Below are positions 11,874 through 28,142 of a stretch of DNA of 64,000 nt, piece after piece (position 1 is the first letter of the stretch; every line of letters begins with the position of its first letter). This DNA comes from Anaeromyces robustus (taxonomy: Eukaryota > Neocallimastigomycota > Neocallimastigomycetes > Neocallimastigales > Neocallimastigaceae), in contig MCFG01000005.1 of assembly GCA_002104895.1 (NCBI GenBank), positions 176,501-240,500 on the forward strand. Direction: 5' to 3'. The notes below the pieces were generated by a model. The model was not told the DNA's origin. It ran no database searches and was given only the letters and a program-made list of their open reading frames with translations. Position numbers and translations under genes: made by a program.

Positions 11874-13600
11874 TTAACAAGTACGACCAGTTTGACGATC
11901 ATTAAGAGATAATGGTAATCTTCTTGGAGATAAAAGATAGTCTTGGATTTTTGGATTCTTTCTTACATTTTCATAAATATTCCAAAGATGTGGACATTTT
12001 GCTGGAACAAAGACATCACGTCTTACTTCCAATAATCTATCCATAAAGTGGAAACATAAAATATCAACATAAGACATCTAAAAAAATATTTTTTTTAATA
12101 TTTAAAAAACAATAATTATTATATTATTATTATAATTATTTTTATTAGATTATTATTATTTTGATTTTGGTAAATAAATAAATAAAATTTTTTTTTTTTT
12201 TTTTTTACCTTATCTCCAAAGTAAAAGTTTTTACATTTATTATCTCTTAAGAAACCTTCATGATATTGAACAAATTGAGCTAATTCATTTGTGTAATACT
12301 TTTCCAATAACTCTTTTTTCATTGGCTTAATATTGATTAATATATTAATATATACATTTAATTAAAAATTAAAAAATTAAAAAATTAAAAAAAAAAAAAA
12401 AAAATAAAATAATTTTAATTAAAAAAATTTTTAAAATAAATAAATTAAATTTTATTTTATAATTAATAAAATAATGATTTTTTTTTTCTAAGCACTACAT
12501 AAATATAAATAATTCAGTTTAAACTTACGTTTGGTTGAGACCAAGCCTTAACAAATTGTTCATAAGCTTCAACTGTAATTAATAAAATTATTGAATAATA
12601 TTAAATAATTAATATATACATGTATATATATATTTTACTATTTTAATATTTTTTTTTTTTCAAAAAATAATATTATTGAATATTACTATATGAGTAGCTA
12701 ACGGTATCCATTAAAGCAGTTTCATGTAAATTACTACCTGCTAAGTCTATAATAAGAAAAAAAAAAGGAATAAAAATATTAATATTAATATTTTTCTTAT
12801 TTTATAATATATATGACATTAAATAATAACAAAATATATAATATTTACTATATTTATTGGCAATATATCTAATAATGGATTGTGGGTTAACTAATCTAAA
12901 TTCCTATTAATTTTTTTTTAAATTGATAATTATATAATATTAATATAATATTTTTTTTAAAATATATTGAAATTAAAAAATAACAAAATTTATTAAAACC
13001 TACATTTCCTTTTTTATCTTTTTCAACAATGACTGGTAAACTTCCAAATGGAATTCTTGATTTGAAATCTGATGGCCAGTCCTATAATATTGAATAATTA
13101 AATATATATATATATATATATTAAATAAATAATTATACAAGTTAATGAATATATCAAAAAAAATTAATATATAACAAAATGATAATCATAATAATAATAG
13201 AAAATAAATATAAATATTTATAAATCTTACAATTGGATGTAAATTTCTGTATTTAGCCTATAACATTATTTATTATACATAGAATTAATAAAGAATAATA
13301 AAAAATATCGTTATTAAAAGAAAATAAATATATTTTTATTTTTATTTCTTTAATATAATGTTCATATTTTCTTTTTTCTTTTTCATTATTATTTATCATT
13401 ATTTTTTTTTGATTATTGCAATATTTAATTATTTAAACGTATGTATAATATTCTAATTGATTCTAAATATTCTAATTAATTAATTAATATATTAATTAAA
13501 ATTAAATATTTACTCCAACGTATTCTAAAAGAAGACGAATTGGTTCAGCTCTTCCACGGAATTTGTAAAAGTAGATATCATAGGTACAGTCGTCAGCCAT
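11874..13600 (-). CDS. Glutathione S-transferase (sigma/alpha-like)
   Basis: Eight exons on the minus strand: 13514-13600, 13231-13257, 13004-13081, 12849-12903, 12687-12746, 12529-12572, 12209-12325 and 11874-12077. They total 672 nt (223 residues), the usual GST length. The N-terminal thioredoxin-fold domain starts DIYFYKFRGRAEPIRLLLEY, with tyrosines 10 and 12 at or beside the catalytic Tyr position of sigma/alpha/pi classes. The conserved LPVIV cis-proline and the glutathione-binding NPQSIIRYIA segment follow. The rest is the all-helical C-terminal domain, ending in PKIQDYLLSPRR. It should conjugate glutathione to electrophiles, or act as a peroxidase or isomerase, in the cytosol. The second exon is only 27 nt. 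The substrate cannot be predicted. Confidence 0.9.
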
Positions 13601-16600
13601 TTTTTATTTTTATTTGTTTTCTTTTTTTTTTTTAAAAAAAATTTGTTTTTGTTTTGTATTAGTTATTTAATAAATTTTTTTTTTTTTAAATTTTGTTGTT
13701 GTTGTTGTTGTTTTTTTTACTTTTAGTAAAATTGTATAATAGTTTTTAAAAAATAAATATATTTATATATATAAAGATTTTTAAAAGAAGTTAATAATTT
13801 ATATGTTAATATAATATAATATAATAAAAAAAGAATAATATTGAAAAAAAAGATCATATCATTGATAAATATTGATATCTGATATTTTATAATATAACAT
13901 TATTTGATAATTAATTAAATATTAATAAAATAAATATAATTTCCACCATGACACGCTTTTTTTATATATTATTATAATAATATTTTTTTTTTCTTTTTCT
14001 TTCTTTATTTTATTTTTTGTCTTTCATATTTTATATACTTTTTTTTTTTTTTTTTTTTTTACAATTTCTTATTTGATAAAACAGAATATTTTTATGAATA
14101 TATGTGCTCATATTATTATTTTTTTTATAAAAGAAGTGGTATTTTCTAATAAATAAAAGCAACTAAATCAAATAGAATATATATAGTTTTTCCCATAATA
14201 TCAAATAGTGTATATTTTATTAATACATACTTTGATATTTTTATTATTTATTGTTTTTATTATTTTTATCCTTTTTCTTTTTTTTTTTTTTTTTTCTTTA
14301 TTTTTTCTCTTGTTTTGTGTTTTATTTTACTTTCGTTAGAGTTATAAAAAAAAATATTTTTTTTCTCTTTTTTTTTTATTTTTTTTTTACTTAAATTTTT
14401 TAAAGAAAAAAAAAAAATATAAAAAATTAATGATAAAATATTTTATATAACAAATGAAGCAAATATAATTTTTTTTTTATTTTCTATTGAGATTTAATTA
14501 ACTTTATTACATTTTAATTATTATTACCATAATATATTAAATAAAATATTAGACTTTAATTTATTATAATAATAATTAAAAGTTTTTTTTTTTCTCTTAC
14601 TAATAACTAATTAAATATGAATTAACTATAAATTTATATTTATTTAATAAGTGAATGGATTTATTTTTTATTTTTTATTTTTTATTTTTTTTTTGGTTGT
14701 TTTTATTTTATTTTATTTTTTATTTTTTTATTTTTTATTTTATTATTATTATTTTAAACTTTTAATTAATTAAATTTTATATTTAAAATAGTTTTTTATA
14801 TATTATTAAATTTTCATTTATCAAGAAATTTAATTAATTTTTAATTAATTTTTTTTTTTTACTTTTAAAAATTATCATATTTTTACTTTATAAATTTTTT
14901 TTTTATTTTTTATTTTAATTTTTTTATTATACATTCGATGAAATTTAATTGAATGTAAAATATTTATTATATTACATTATATTGCAATATATGGTTTTAT
15001 TTAATTAATTAATCCAAATTTAAATAACATTTATTAAAATATTTAATAAAAATATTTACAGAGAAAAAAATAATAATAATAAATAATTAACAATAATAAT
15101 AATAATAATAATAAAACTTATTAATTATGTCAATAAAATAATAATATTAATATTAAATATTATATATTATAAAGATTTTATGTATTTTAACATTAAAATA
15201 CATTAAAATAATAATATTTTATTAATAATATTATCCTATTTTTATATTTATATATATTTGTATTATTATATAATTTAATTATAAATTTATTATAATTAAT
15301 TATTTAGATAATAATTATACTATATAATAATAAGAATCAATTAATAATATATTTTATGCTAACCATAATTTAATAAATATCAGTAAATGGAAATGTACAT
15401 TAATAATTGAATGCACTTATATTAAATTCTAATTGGTTATATGAACCAATATAAAAAAAAAGTAATAAAAACAATATATTAAAAACAATGTATTATTATT
15501 AATGTAATAAGAGATTATTATCATCTAAATATACTAATAATTTACTAATTACAATTTTTTTTTATATGCAAAGCATCTATTTTATTTATTTTTTTGTAAT
15601 TTTTTGGTTTCTTATAATTTATATTTATTTATATAATTCATATAATAATCAATAAATATATTTACTTCTAATAATAGTAATATATATTATTTTTTTTTTT
15701 TAAAAAAAAAAAAAAAACAAAAAAAAGATGTAAAACAACACATATGCAATATTACTATACATAGATAATGATTAAATCTTTTTATATAATATATATACAT
15801 ATAAGTACGTATATATTAGTGAAAATTAAAAATAAAAAAGTTTAAATAGATAAATAAAAATAAATAATAATTTCACTTTAAAGTGAATATTTAATTATTA
15901 TTATTATTATTATTGTTATTTTATCAAATTAAATATAATATATAAAATAATAATAATAATAATAATAATTAATTAATCATTAAAATTAAGAATTTAATAA
16001 TTTATTTTTTAATATTATAAAATTTTATAAATATTTAATTAATGTTAACGTAATGTATGTAATGTACATAGCTTTTATTATAATTATTATATATAATATA
16101 TAAAACAATTAATACTTTTATATTTAAAATATTGCACCTTTGTTATATGAATTACCTTAGTATTATTGTTATTATTTTTTTTAATATAAATTCTATTATA
16201 AAATAAAGAACTTAAGTAATAAAAATTTTTATATATTAATACATTGTGGCATATATTATATTCAATATATAATTCTAACTGTTTTAATAATAATCCAACT
16301 CTTTTAATAATAACAATTTTAATTTAATAATGAATAATATCTAATAATAATTATATTATTTAATTATAATATATATATTATTTAATTGTTGTTTATTATA
16401 AAGAATTATTATCATCAATTCCACAATAACATTTTATCGGTTAAATCTTTTTATTTTGTTAATGTTACTAATGATTAAAAAAAAAAAACTCATAATAAGA
16501 AATTATAATAATATTTTTTAATATTTGAAGACTTTAAATTATAATTCTAAAATGTAATAATTAAATAAATATAACTATTAATTATTATAACTATTATGAA

Positions 16601-17439
16601 TTATTTATTTAATATATAATAATATATTATTATCTGATTATATTTAATGATTTTTTATGAATATTTATTATATGTTAATTGAATTTTCAATTATTTCTTT
16701 AGTATTATTGTTTATCTAATTAATGCAACATTTTATAATAATAATAATAATGTATATATTATATATGTTTATTATATATAATTTTTTATTAAATTATTTA
16801 TTTAAATATAAATAAAATTGTTGCTTATATGGTAGTCAATTAATGATTTGTTCAATTACTTATTATATAATAAAAAATTTTTATATGTCTTATTAAATTA
16901 TAATTTCAGAATTTTTATTTACATGTTAATAATTTTATTCTCATAATTCAAATTCTCTTTATACAAGGTATAATATTTTAATATTTTGATGATAATTTTT
17001 GATTTACACTGATATTAATTAATACTGTTTTGATAAACAAAATATATAGATATTATTATATATAATTTATATAATATTTATATATTTATTATATAGTATT
17101 TATTCTAATATTTTTTTAATAAGTGTACATTAATGTATGTTTAAAGATATATTCTACGTAACCTTAATAACCTTATTGTCTGATGTATTATATTATAATA
17201 AAATCATGAAATTTTTAAGTTGGATGTGTTTATAAAGTAATGTTATATAGTTATTATTTTTTTTTATTATTACTTTTAAACTATTCTTTAATTTCTTTAA
17301 AATTTTTTGTGTAACATTTAGTTTTTTTTTTATTATTATAAAAATTTTGTTGTACTACTATAAATGTTACACAAATATTTTTATTAATACCTAATTGTCA
17401 TTTTTATGGATAAAACGAGTTTAAAAAATCTTCTGGTTT
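13601..17439. other. Long intergenic AT region
   Basis: About 3.8 kb without a supported gene. It contains T-tracts, (TTTTA)n and AAT repeats. The T-rich section just upstream of the GST start (13601-14400) may include its promoter. Confidence 0.5.
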
Positions 17440-17840
17440 AATAATATTCATTTATACATTTAAACTATTTATAGAATCTTCAATATTTTCATTATATAAA
17501 TTATATATTTCTTTTCAACTTTTTCAATATTATTATTAACTCCATGTTTATTTAAATATATTATCATTAATACATTCTCCTTTTTACATAAAATACATAA
17601 AGGTGCTTGTATATACAGAGTGAAATTAATCAGCTATAATATTTATTAATTTTATCTTCGTAATATTCATATACTTTACACTTTATATTAACACTAATTC
17701 CTTGTTAAAATTAAATATTTTATTAATATATCATTTTCTTTTTCACATACAATACTTAAAAAAAATGTTTTAATTCAATTAAATATTTTACTAATGATTC
17801 GTTTTTTTTTTCATGTGAATAAAATAAAGGCATTTTAATT
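17440..17840 (-). pseudogene. Decayed ankyrin-repeat gene fragment
   Basis: No long open frame exists, but short minus-strand stretches read as ankyrin repeat cores. Near 17834-17775 there is MPLFYSHEKKNESLVKYLIE, near 17760-17720 IVCEKENDILIKYLI, and near 17615-17520 APLCILCKKENVLMIIYLN followed by KHGVNNNIEK. These fit the ankyrin pattern TPLxxACxxGNxxLVKYLxxxGAxxN with about the expected 33-residue spacing. They are separated by stops and frame changes. I infer the relic of a multi-ankyrin gene, a family that is expanded in anaerobic fungi. It is not expected to make protein. Confidence 0.6.
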
Positions 17841-18523
17841 TCTTTTTTTTTTTCTATGGTAATCGCGGTAGATATTATTATTATTATAATACCTTTTTTT
17901 TTTATATATTAATCTTATTTTTTGGATGAAAAATTTCAAAAAAGATTAAACTTTTATTTTAAAAATTAAAAAAAAAAAAAAATATTAAAATAGAAAATTA
18001 GGAAAAATCTATCCGCTTTAATTACTTTTCATTTCTTAAACTCTTATTTATATATTTATTTTAAAATGTAATATCTATTAATTATATATTTAACTGTTTT
18101 CTTTTCATATTAAATATAATTGATATTCTATTTTTTTTTTTCGTCATTAAAGTTTTTAAAAAAGAAGAAAAAAAATAGTTATGAAAAGATATAGTAAATA
18201 TTTAATACTGATTAATATAATTAAATATTATTGATATATAATTATATATTTTGTTTTTTCTTTTGTTAATGAGTAATAAATATTTGAATAGTAAAGTATA
18301 AAAAAGATTTTTAAAATTTTAATACAAATTATTAATACTATTATTTTTTATTTTATATATAACATATTACATATACATATATATATTTTCTTTCAGTATA
18401 ATAAGGTTATTTACCTTATATACATATATAAACTGAATGAAATATTTTAAAAATTTTAGAAATATATTTTTGTTAATCATCCATATAAATAAATAGAATA
18501 AATAGAATAAATAAATAAATAAG

Positions 18524-18570
<47 letters not shown>

Positions 18571-18575
18571 ATTAA

Positions 18576-18642
<67 letters not shown>

Positions 18643-18647
18643 ATTAA

Positions 18648-18690
<43 letters not shown>

Positions 18691-19330
18691 GTAAATAAAT
18701 ATAAAAAAATATATATAGTAAATAATATAAATTAATATTTTATTTTTTTATGGTTTTAATTTAGGATATATAATTATTACATTATGTTTATTATTTTATT
18801 TTATTTTATTTATTAATTATTTGTTAAAAATATTGGTATTTTATTATAAATTTAAATATTTATGATGTATAAATAAAAAAATTATTTACGTTTAAAAAAA
18901 ATATCTTTTTATAAAATTATTGATTCTAATTATATAATTGTTATGTATAAATAATATATTAAAAATATGATTTTTGAAATTTCAAAATAGAAATAAAAGT
19001 AAAAGGTATTATTATTTTCGTATATAAATATAAAAAAAGCCTTTATTTAATACATATATTTTTAAATATTCGTTGTAATGATTATTATAATATTGTATAT
19101 ATTTATTCATAAGTTTATATTTTACAGAATCTGATTATATAATATAGAAAAAAAAAAAGAAGAAAATTGAATAATATTTATATTTTTATAAATATAATCA
19201 TCTTTTTTTTTAATATGTTTGATACCCTTTATATATATGTTTAATAATGTTAAAGGACTGATTCTTGGCTTTTCAATTTATTATTTTTTTTCAAAGTTTA
19301 TTTAATGAAAAATTTTTTATTTTTCTTTTT
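17841..19330. other. Intergenic AT region downstream of MZT1
   Basis: No gene is seen. The main content is a long (AAAT)n array, listed separately, plus T-tracts immediately downstream of the MZT1 stop. Confidence 0.5.
18487..18700. repeat. (AAAT)n microsatellite array
   Basis: A nearly uninterrupted AAAT array of about 210 bp, with rare GTAA, GAAT and TTAA variants. It creates spurious open frames of Leu/Phe/Ile/Tyr on one strand. Confidence 0.95.
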
Positions 19331-19519
19331 CTATGATACATTTGCAATTTGTTTTAATTCTTTTATTACAGCAGCTAATGCTTCTGGATTTACACCAGCT
19401 TCACATAAAGATATACAATAAGATAATGTTTCACGATCTAAACCAGTATTTAAGAGTTGTGAAATTTCATATAAGATTTCAACCGTTTCTCTTGCTTGAA
19501 GTGCTTGTTCTGAATCCAT
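19331..19519 (-). CDS. MZT1: Mitotic-spindle organizing protein 1 (MOZART1)
   Basis: Intronless 62-residue protein. It matches MZT1 along its full length: [20 protein letters not shown], then [20 protein letters not shown], then VIKELK. MZT1 is normally 55-85 residues. It binds the N-termini of gamma-tubulin complex proteins and is needed for microtubule nucleation at spindle poles and centrosome or basal-body equivalents. The start codon follows an AT-rich leader. The conserved region begins only about 10 residues in, so no upstream exon is needed. Confidence 0.95.
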   Translation of the reverse strand: MDSEQALQARETVEILYEISQLLNTGLDRETLSYCISLCEAGVNPEALAAVIKELKQIANVS

Positions 19520-20874
<1,355 letters not shown>

Positions 20875-21254
20875 ATGTATAAAAATAAAGAAAGAAAAAT
20901 AAATTATCCACATCAAAAGACAGTTGTTACCTCAACAATTGTTCGTACACAAAATTTTAATAATAATGGACTTCTAAGAGTAAATCATTCAATTATTGAT
21001 AGTAAATCTTCAAATAATGCAAATGCCAATGGTACAATGCAAATGATTAACAATCGAGGAAATAATAATATTCATCATATTTTTAATAATGTTAATGGTA
21101 CTCATAGTTCTGGCTTCAATCAAAATATAAATAGAAATAATAATTTAAAATCGAAAAATTTGAATGGTAATTAATATATTAACATATTTATAATGAATGT
21201 TTTCTTTTTTAATATAAAATTGAAATTTTGACTTAGCAAATAAAATTTATACTG

Positions 21255-21286
<32 letters not shown>

Positions 21287-21346
21287 TATTAGTATTTTTT
21301 TTTATAATAAATTAATTAAATAATTATTACATTACTTTTCTATTTA

Positions 21347-21388
<42 letters not shown>

Positions 21389-22249
21389 TAATAATAATAA
21401 TAATAATATAATTATTTCTTCTTATAAATAATATGTATTTTTAATTGATATAATATATATCTGTTTAATATATATATATATATATATAATAAATAGAAAT
21501 GAAACAAGGAACTCAACCTTCTTCTGAAGAAAGAAGATTGGAACAACGCCAAAAACAAATTGAGTATGGAAAAAACACTATAGGTTATAAAATATATACA
21601 AAAGTTATAAAAAAGTAAGTTTTATTATTAATATAAAGTTAATATAATATAATAACAATAAAATGTGTAATATTTAGAAAGGTTATATATATATAATAAA
21701 ATATATGTTAAAATTATTATTAAATATTATTTAACTAAATATATTTTTTTTTCTTTCTTTTTTTTCTTTCTTTCTTTCTTTCTTTGCTATAATGTTTAAA
21801 TATATATATAAATATTATAACTATTGTAAAAAATTATATATTTTTTTATTTATATATTATATTATTATCATTATCATTATTATAATCGTCTTATTTGAAA
21901 ATAATATAAATAATATAGAGAAAACAGGAAAAAAACAGATCCATGGACACCTGATAAATATACAAAATGTAGTAAGAGATGTTGGGATGGTATGGTAAGA
22001 AGTTGGAGACGCCAACTTCATAATTGGGATCCAGTTAATGATGATAATATAAAAATGAATATTGATCAATTAAATAATACAGTGTCAAATAATAATAATA
22101 CACATTCTATAATATCCAATGATTCCTCAAATTTTAATAGTTTTAATCAAAATGAATCAGTGTATGATAATAATAATAACAATAATAACAACAACAATAA
22201 TAATGACCTAAATAATAGTAACAATCAACCTTTGATACAACAACAATAA
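20875..22249 (+). CDS. SLBP: Histone mRNA stem-loop (hairpin) binding protein
   Basis: Three exons: 20875-21166, 21497-21614 and 21919-22249 (741 nt, 246 residues). The RNA-binding domain covers residues about 108-180, with EQRQKQIEYGKNTIGYK, TDPWTPDKYTKCSKRCWDG and VRSWRRQLHNWDP. All are hallmarks of SLBP, including the Tyr-Gly-Lys-Asn-Thr block and the TPDK motif, whose Thr is phosphorylated in animal SLBP. The domain is interrupted by the second intron. The N-terminus and C-terminus are Asn-rich, with a poly-Asn run near the end. SLBP binds the 3' stem-loop of replication-dependent histone mRNAs for 3'-end formation, export and translation. Its presence implies that this fungus still has non-polyadenylated stem-loop histone mRNAs. 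Confidence 0.92.
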
Positions 22250-23306
<1,057 letters not shown>

Positions 23307-23905
23307 TTAATATCTTCTACGTTTTGATGAATGATGTGATGATCTATCTCTTCTATGTCTGCTTCTGCTTCTGCTTCTATTTCTGCTTCTACTTCTACTT
23401 CGACTACTTCTACTTCTGTGTCTTCTATGTCTACTTCTACTTCTACTTCTACTTCTACTTCTACTTCTACTTCTACTTCTACTTCTACTTCTGCTTCCAT
23501 ATTTATTTTTCTTTGAATGGCTTGATTCAATCTCTCCTTCTTCTTTATTTTTTTTATCATCATCATTATCATCATCATAATTTATTTTACTTAAATCTTC
23601 ATCATCATTTTTACTTTCATCTAAATCCATTTTATTATTATCTTTATTTTTTTGATCTATCATTTTTTTCATATTGGCTTCATTATTTTTTTCTTTCTGT
23701 TTTATTTTATTTTCATCAATTTTAGCTCCTGCTAATTTGGCTAATAAATGATCTGAAGTTCCATGTTTTTCTGTAACAAATTTTGCTATCAATTGATTGA
23801 TATGATTTTGAATAATTTCTCTACATTTTTCTTTTTGAATACTCATTAGGGTATAACGATGATCTGACTATATATATTATAATTTATTAAATTAAAGAAA
23901 AACAA

Positions 23906-23953
<48 letters not shown>

Positions 23954-26900
23954 TATTCATATTAATATCAATGATATATATGATATATTATATTTTTTCA
24001 TTAAAAAAAAAAAAAAAAAGAAAAAAAATTAATCAATTATAATTATAATTATTTTATTACCTTAATAATTTCTTGTATTTCTTCTACAGTTATTGAATAT
24101 TTATTTTCTGCTTCATTATCATTAATTGAATTAATAACTTCTTGTTTAATTTGATATTCAATAAAACTATTTTCTTCAAGTAATTTTTTGAAATTAATTT
24201 CTACATTTTTATTAAATTTTGCTTTATAATTATCAAATAAAGTTTCTAATTCTTCTTCCGGTTTTTGTAATTTAACTAATCTTGGATCATCTTCTATTAT
24301 AGGATAAAGTTCTAACCATTCAATAGTAGGATTTTTATTTAATACTTCTTCTAATAATTCATTAAAGGCTTTTAATCTTTTTTCAAATAAAGTTTTTAAA
24401 TGATCTGAAAATAATGATTTCATTTCTGATTCTGTTAATACTTTACATTGTTGCCATCTATAATCTGACATTAATGATGCTTTTTTCTTTTCCCATGTTA
24501 TCTATTATATTTATGACATATTATATTATATTATATTATAATAAAATTTTATATAATTATAATTAATATAAATTATTATTAATACTATTATAATTCTTAT
24601 TATAAATATTATATATATATATTATAAAATTATTTACATTATGAGTTCTTATATAATCAATTAATAAAGATTGGAATTGTATTCTGGCATAATTTGCTTG
24701 AGTTTTTAAACGATTATTTTTAACTTCTTTATCTCTATAATACTTTTCTTTATTAACTTCTCTTTCACGTTCTCTTAGACTGATTTCTTCCCTTTATTAT
24801 ATATTAATATAAAAAAAATAAATATATAATAATATTTAAAATATTATGTTATTGTTATATATTAAAATATATATTTAATTATTAATAATTAATTATTATT
24901 AATTATTATTAATTATTATTAATTATTATATTTATTATATATATATATAATAAATTAAAAGAATAAATAATTTAAAATAATTTCATTATTTACCTTCTTT
25001 TTCTTTCTAATATTTTTTCTTCTTCTTCTTTTTGTTTTTCATTTTCTTTTCTTAATAATTTTCTATAATCATAAAAACAATCTTCTCTTTCAGAAGAACT
25101 AATTAAATCATATCTTTCATCATCATGTATAATACGTTTTATAGTTCTCCAACTTGAATCTCCATTAATTTCTTTTGTTTCTTTTAATAATTCTATAAAG
25201 GATGCTTTAGCTTTTTCTTTTTTCTCTTTACGTTTTTCATGTTCTGATTTTTCAAGTTCTTTTTTATATTCATGGAAAATGGTTTCTCTTTCTTTAGCTC
25301 CTAAATTAAGATAACGTGAATCTCTTTTATTTCTAATCATAAACATTTTCCATGTGGTATCTTCTTTTACTACTTCTTTTAATAATTTTTTATATTTTTT
25401 TATAGGATCTTCTACTACTAATTCATTATTATTTTTCATTTCAATAATTTTTCTTCGACAATAATCATCAAAAAGTCTTTTCCTTTCTTTTAATGTTGGT
25501 ATTAAGGTATAACGTCTATCATGAATAATATTTGAAAGTTCTTTTTCCCAAGTTGAAAATGGTGAAACTTTATTTTCTTCTAATAATGCATAAAAATCTT
25601 CAATCTTTTTTTCTTTTGAACTCATTACTTTTTGTTGTTGATTTTTTGATTTATCTTTATCTTTTTCTTTATTATCTTTATTATCTTTATTATCTTTATT
25701 GTCCTTTTGTTGAGATGGTGATGATGGTTGTTGTTGTTGTTGTTGTTGTTGTTGTTCCATTTCTTTATTTTCATCTAATTCCATTTTTTCATTTTTCTTT
25801 TGTTTTAATTTATTCATTTCCATTTCATTTTTTTTCATTTCTTCCTTCTTTTTTAATGCTTCTTCTCTTTCTTCTTTAATTTTTTTTGCTTCTTCTAATA
25901 AATCATTAATAATATCTTTGATTTCTTCTGGTATTTCCCAAATAGCTTTTTTAGTTTCATAATTATAGAAAAATTCATTACCTCTTGATGTTAATATAAT
26001 ATGCCATGGTGTACCTGGTATACGCTTCCTGTTAAAATTAATCCATTAACATTTATTTAATTTTTTTTTTTAAAAGAAAAGGTATAAAAATATAAAAATA
26101 TATATATAATAAAAATATAATAATAATAGTAACAATTGTATATATTAATATAAAAATATATATAATAAAAATATAACAATAATAGCAATTGAAAATATTA
26201 ATATAAAATATGTATATAGTAATAATAATATAATAATAATAACAATTGTATATATTAATATAAAAATAATAATAAAGATAATAATAATGATAATAGTAAT
26301 TATATATATTGATATTAAAATTATAATATAAATAATAATAATAATAGTAATAAAGTATAATAGTATATTAATATAATAATTAAAAAAAATTAAATTATTT
26401 ATGATTATTAATAGTAATTATATAATTTCTTCTTAATAATTACATTGAAATAGCCTTTTCAATTGGTTTTTGTTCTGTTTTTGTGATAGGTTTTTGCATT
26501 GGATGCTTTTGTTGAAAATGAGGAATGAAAGGAGGTTTAAATGGAATGTAATTATCTGGTTTTTTCCATGTACTTTGTTTTGTTATATGATTATAATAAT
26601 AAAACTCACCAGAAGGAGCTTTATGTTCAGTCCAAGGAGTATTTGGTTTTCCATGAGGATTTAACATTAAATTTGAATGTTGGGGATGTTGATTTTGATT
26701 TACAATTTCTTGAGGTTTATTATTGGATTGTTCATCATTTTGATTAGTTGAACTATTTTTTTGTTGTTCTACTTCTTTATTTTCTTCTTTATTATCTGTT
26801 GCATTTTCCGCTTTGTTTTCTGTATCATTTGAAATATTAGTCTTATCTTTATTTTCATTATTTTCATTATTTTTTGTTGTATTTGTTTCTTCTTTTTCTT

Positions 26901-27117
26901 CATTTAAATCTGTCACTTTTGTATCTTTATCATTTTCATTTATTGAAGTTTCAGTTTCCGTTTCAATTTCAGTTTTAAGTTCATTTTTTTCATTTTTCAT
27001 TTCAGTTTTTGTTTCACTTTTATTTTCATTTTCTTCCTTTGTTTCTGTTTCTTCACTTTTGTCCTTTATCTCAATGTCATCATTTATTGTACTATCTATT
27101 TTATCTTCTTGTTCCAT
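23307..27117 (-). CDS. TCERG1: TCERG1/CA150-like transcription elongation regulator with WW and FF domains and an RS tail
   Basis: Five exons on the minus strand: 26444-27117, 24994-26028, 24638-24791, 24061-24501 and 23307-23867 (2865 nt, 954 residues). An acidic Glu/Asn/Thr-rich N-terminus precedes WW domain 1 (about 159-190, [18 protein letters not shown]) and WW domain 2 (about 229-262, [20 protein letters not shown]). A Gln/Lys-rich linker follows, then several FF domains. FF1 ([20 protein letters not shown]) is diagnostic of TCERG1 rather than Prp40. The linker [11 protein letters not shown] also matches TCERG1. The protein links RNA polymerase II C-terminal domain and splicing factors in the nucleus. 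The last 60 or so residues are an Arg-Ser dipeptide tail ending HHSSKRRRY, a region I do not know from animal TCERG1. Exon 5 is in frame and shares the [10 protein letters not shown]-like motif, so the tail belongs to the gene. Confidence 0.88.
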
Positions 27118-27826
27118 TTTATATAATTTAGAAATGTAATTTGAAATTTATAAAAATGTAATAATTTTGAAATTAAATTTTTCTTTAATTAAAATAATAT
27201 TTATATTAATTGTTAATATTTATTATATTTATATTTTTATATTGTTCTTTTTTTTTATTCTTTTTATTTAATTTTTATAAATACAATAGTTTAATTAATT
27301 GAATAGAACTACTTTTTTATAAAGTTGATAATATTTTAAAATGTATGATCTTTATATATAAAAATTATACTTAAAATATTTGATAATTAAAATTAAAATC
27401 AAAAATTAAATTTACTATATAGGTTATTTAATTTAATTGATTGGTTTAAAATTAAAATAAAATTTTGATGAATATTCAAATGTAAAATATAAAAAAGCAT
27501 ATAAATCAAGAAAATAGAACAGTAATAGTTACAACAACAAAAACAACTACAAAAGAATAAATAAAACAGAATAATAGTAAAGTAAAAAGAAATATAATAA
27601 CGCAATAGTTATTAATAATATTTTTATATTAATTATGATATATTATAATTTTATATGGAATCATGTTCTTTATAAAGTAATGAATTAATTAATAAAGCTT
27701 TATATTTTTTATACTACTAATTATTATTGATTATTTATTTATTTATTTATTTACTTATTTATTTATTTATTTACTTATTTATTTATTTATTTATTTATTT
27801 ATTTGTATGTTTGTTTATTTATTTGT

Positions 27827-27857
<31 letters not shown>

Positions 27858-28142
27858 TTATATTCTATATTTTTTAAGTATGGTATATTGTTTTTATTAT
27901 ATTTTAAATTTAATATAAAAAATTTAAAATATATATTTATGTGTGTGTGTTTTTTTAAATTATGTGGATTAAAAATATATAAATCTTAAATTAATATAAA
28001 TAATAAAAAAATTTTTTTTTAAAATATATACTAATTTTTATTTGGTTTTTATTAATTAAATAATTAATTATAATTTTGGAATAATATAAATGGAGTTGCG
28101 ACGACGATAATTATTATTATTTGTTAATATGATTAATTAATT
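27118..28142. other. Intergenic region between TCERG1-like and PIG-A genes
   Basis: About 1 kb of AT sequence with a TTTA-type array at 27728-27860. No gene is supported. Confidence 0.5.
27728..27860. repeat. (TTTA)n microsatellite
   Basis: TTTA units with scattered C and G substitutions (TTAC, TTTG), so older and more decayed than the other arrays of this unit. Confidence 0.9.
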
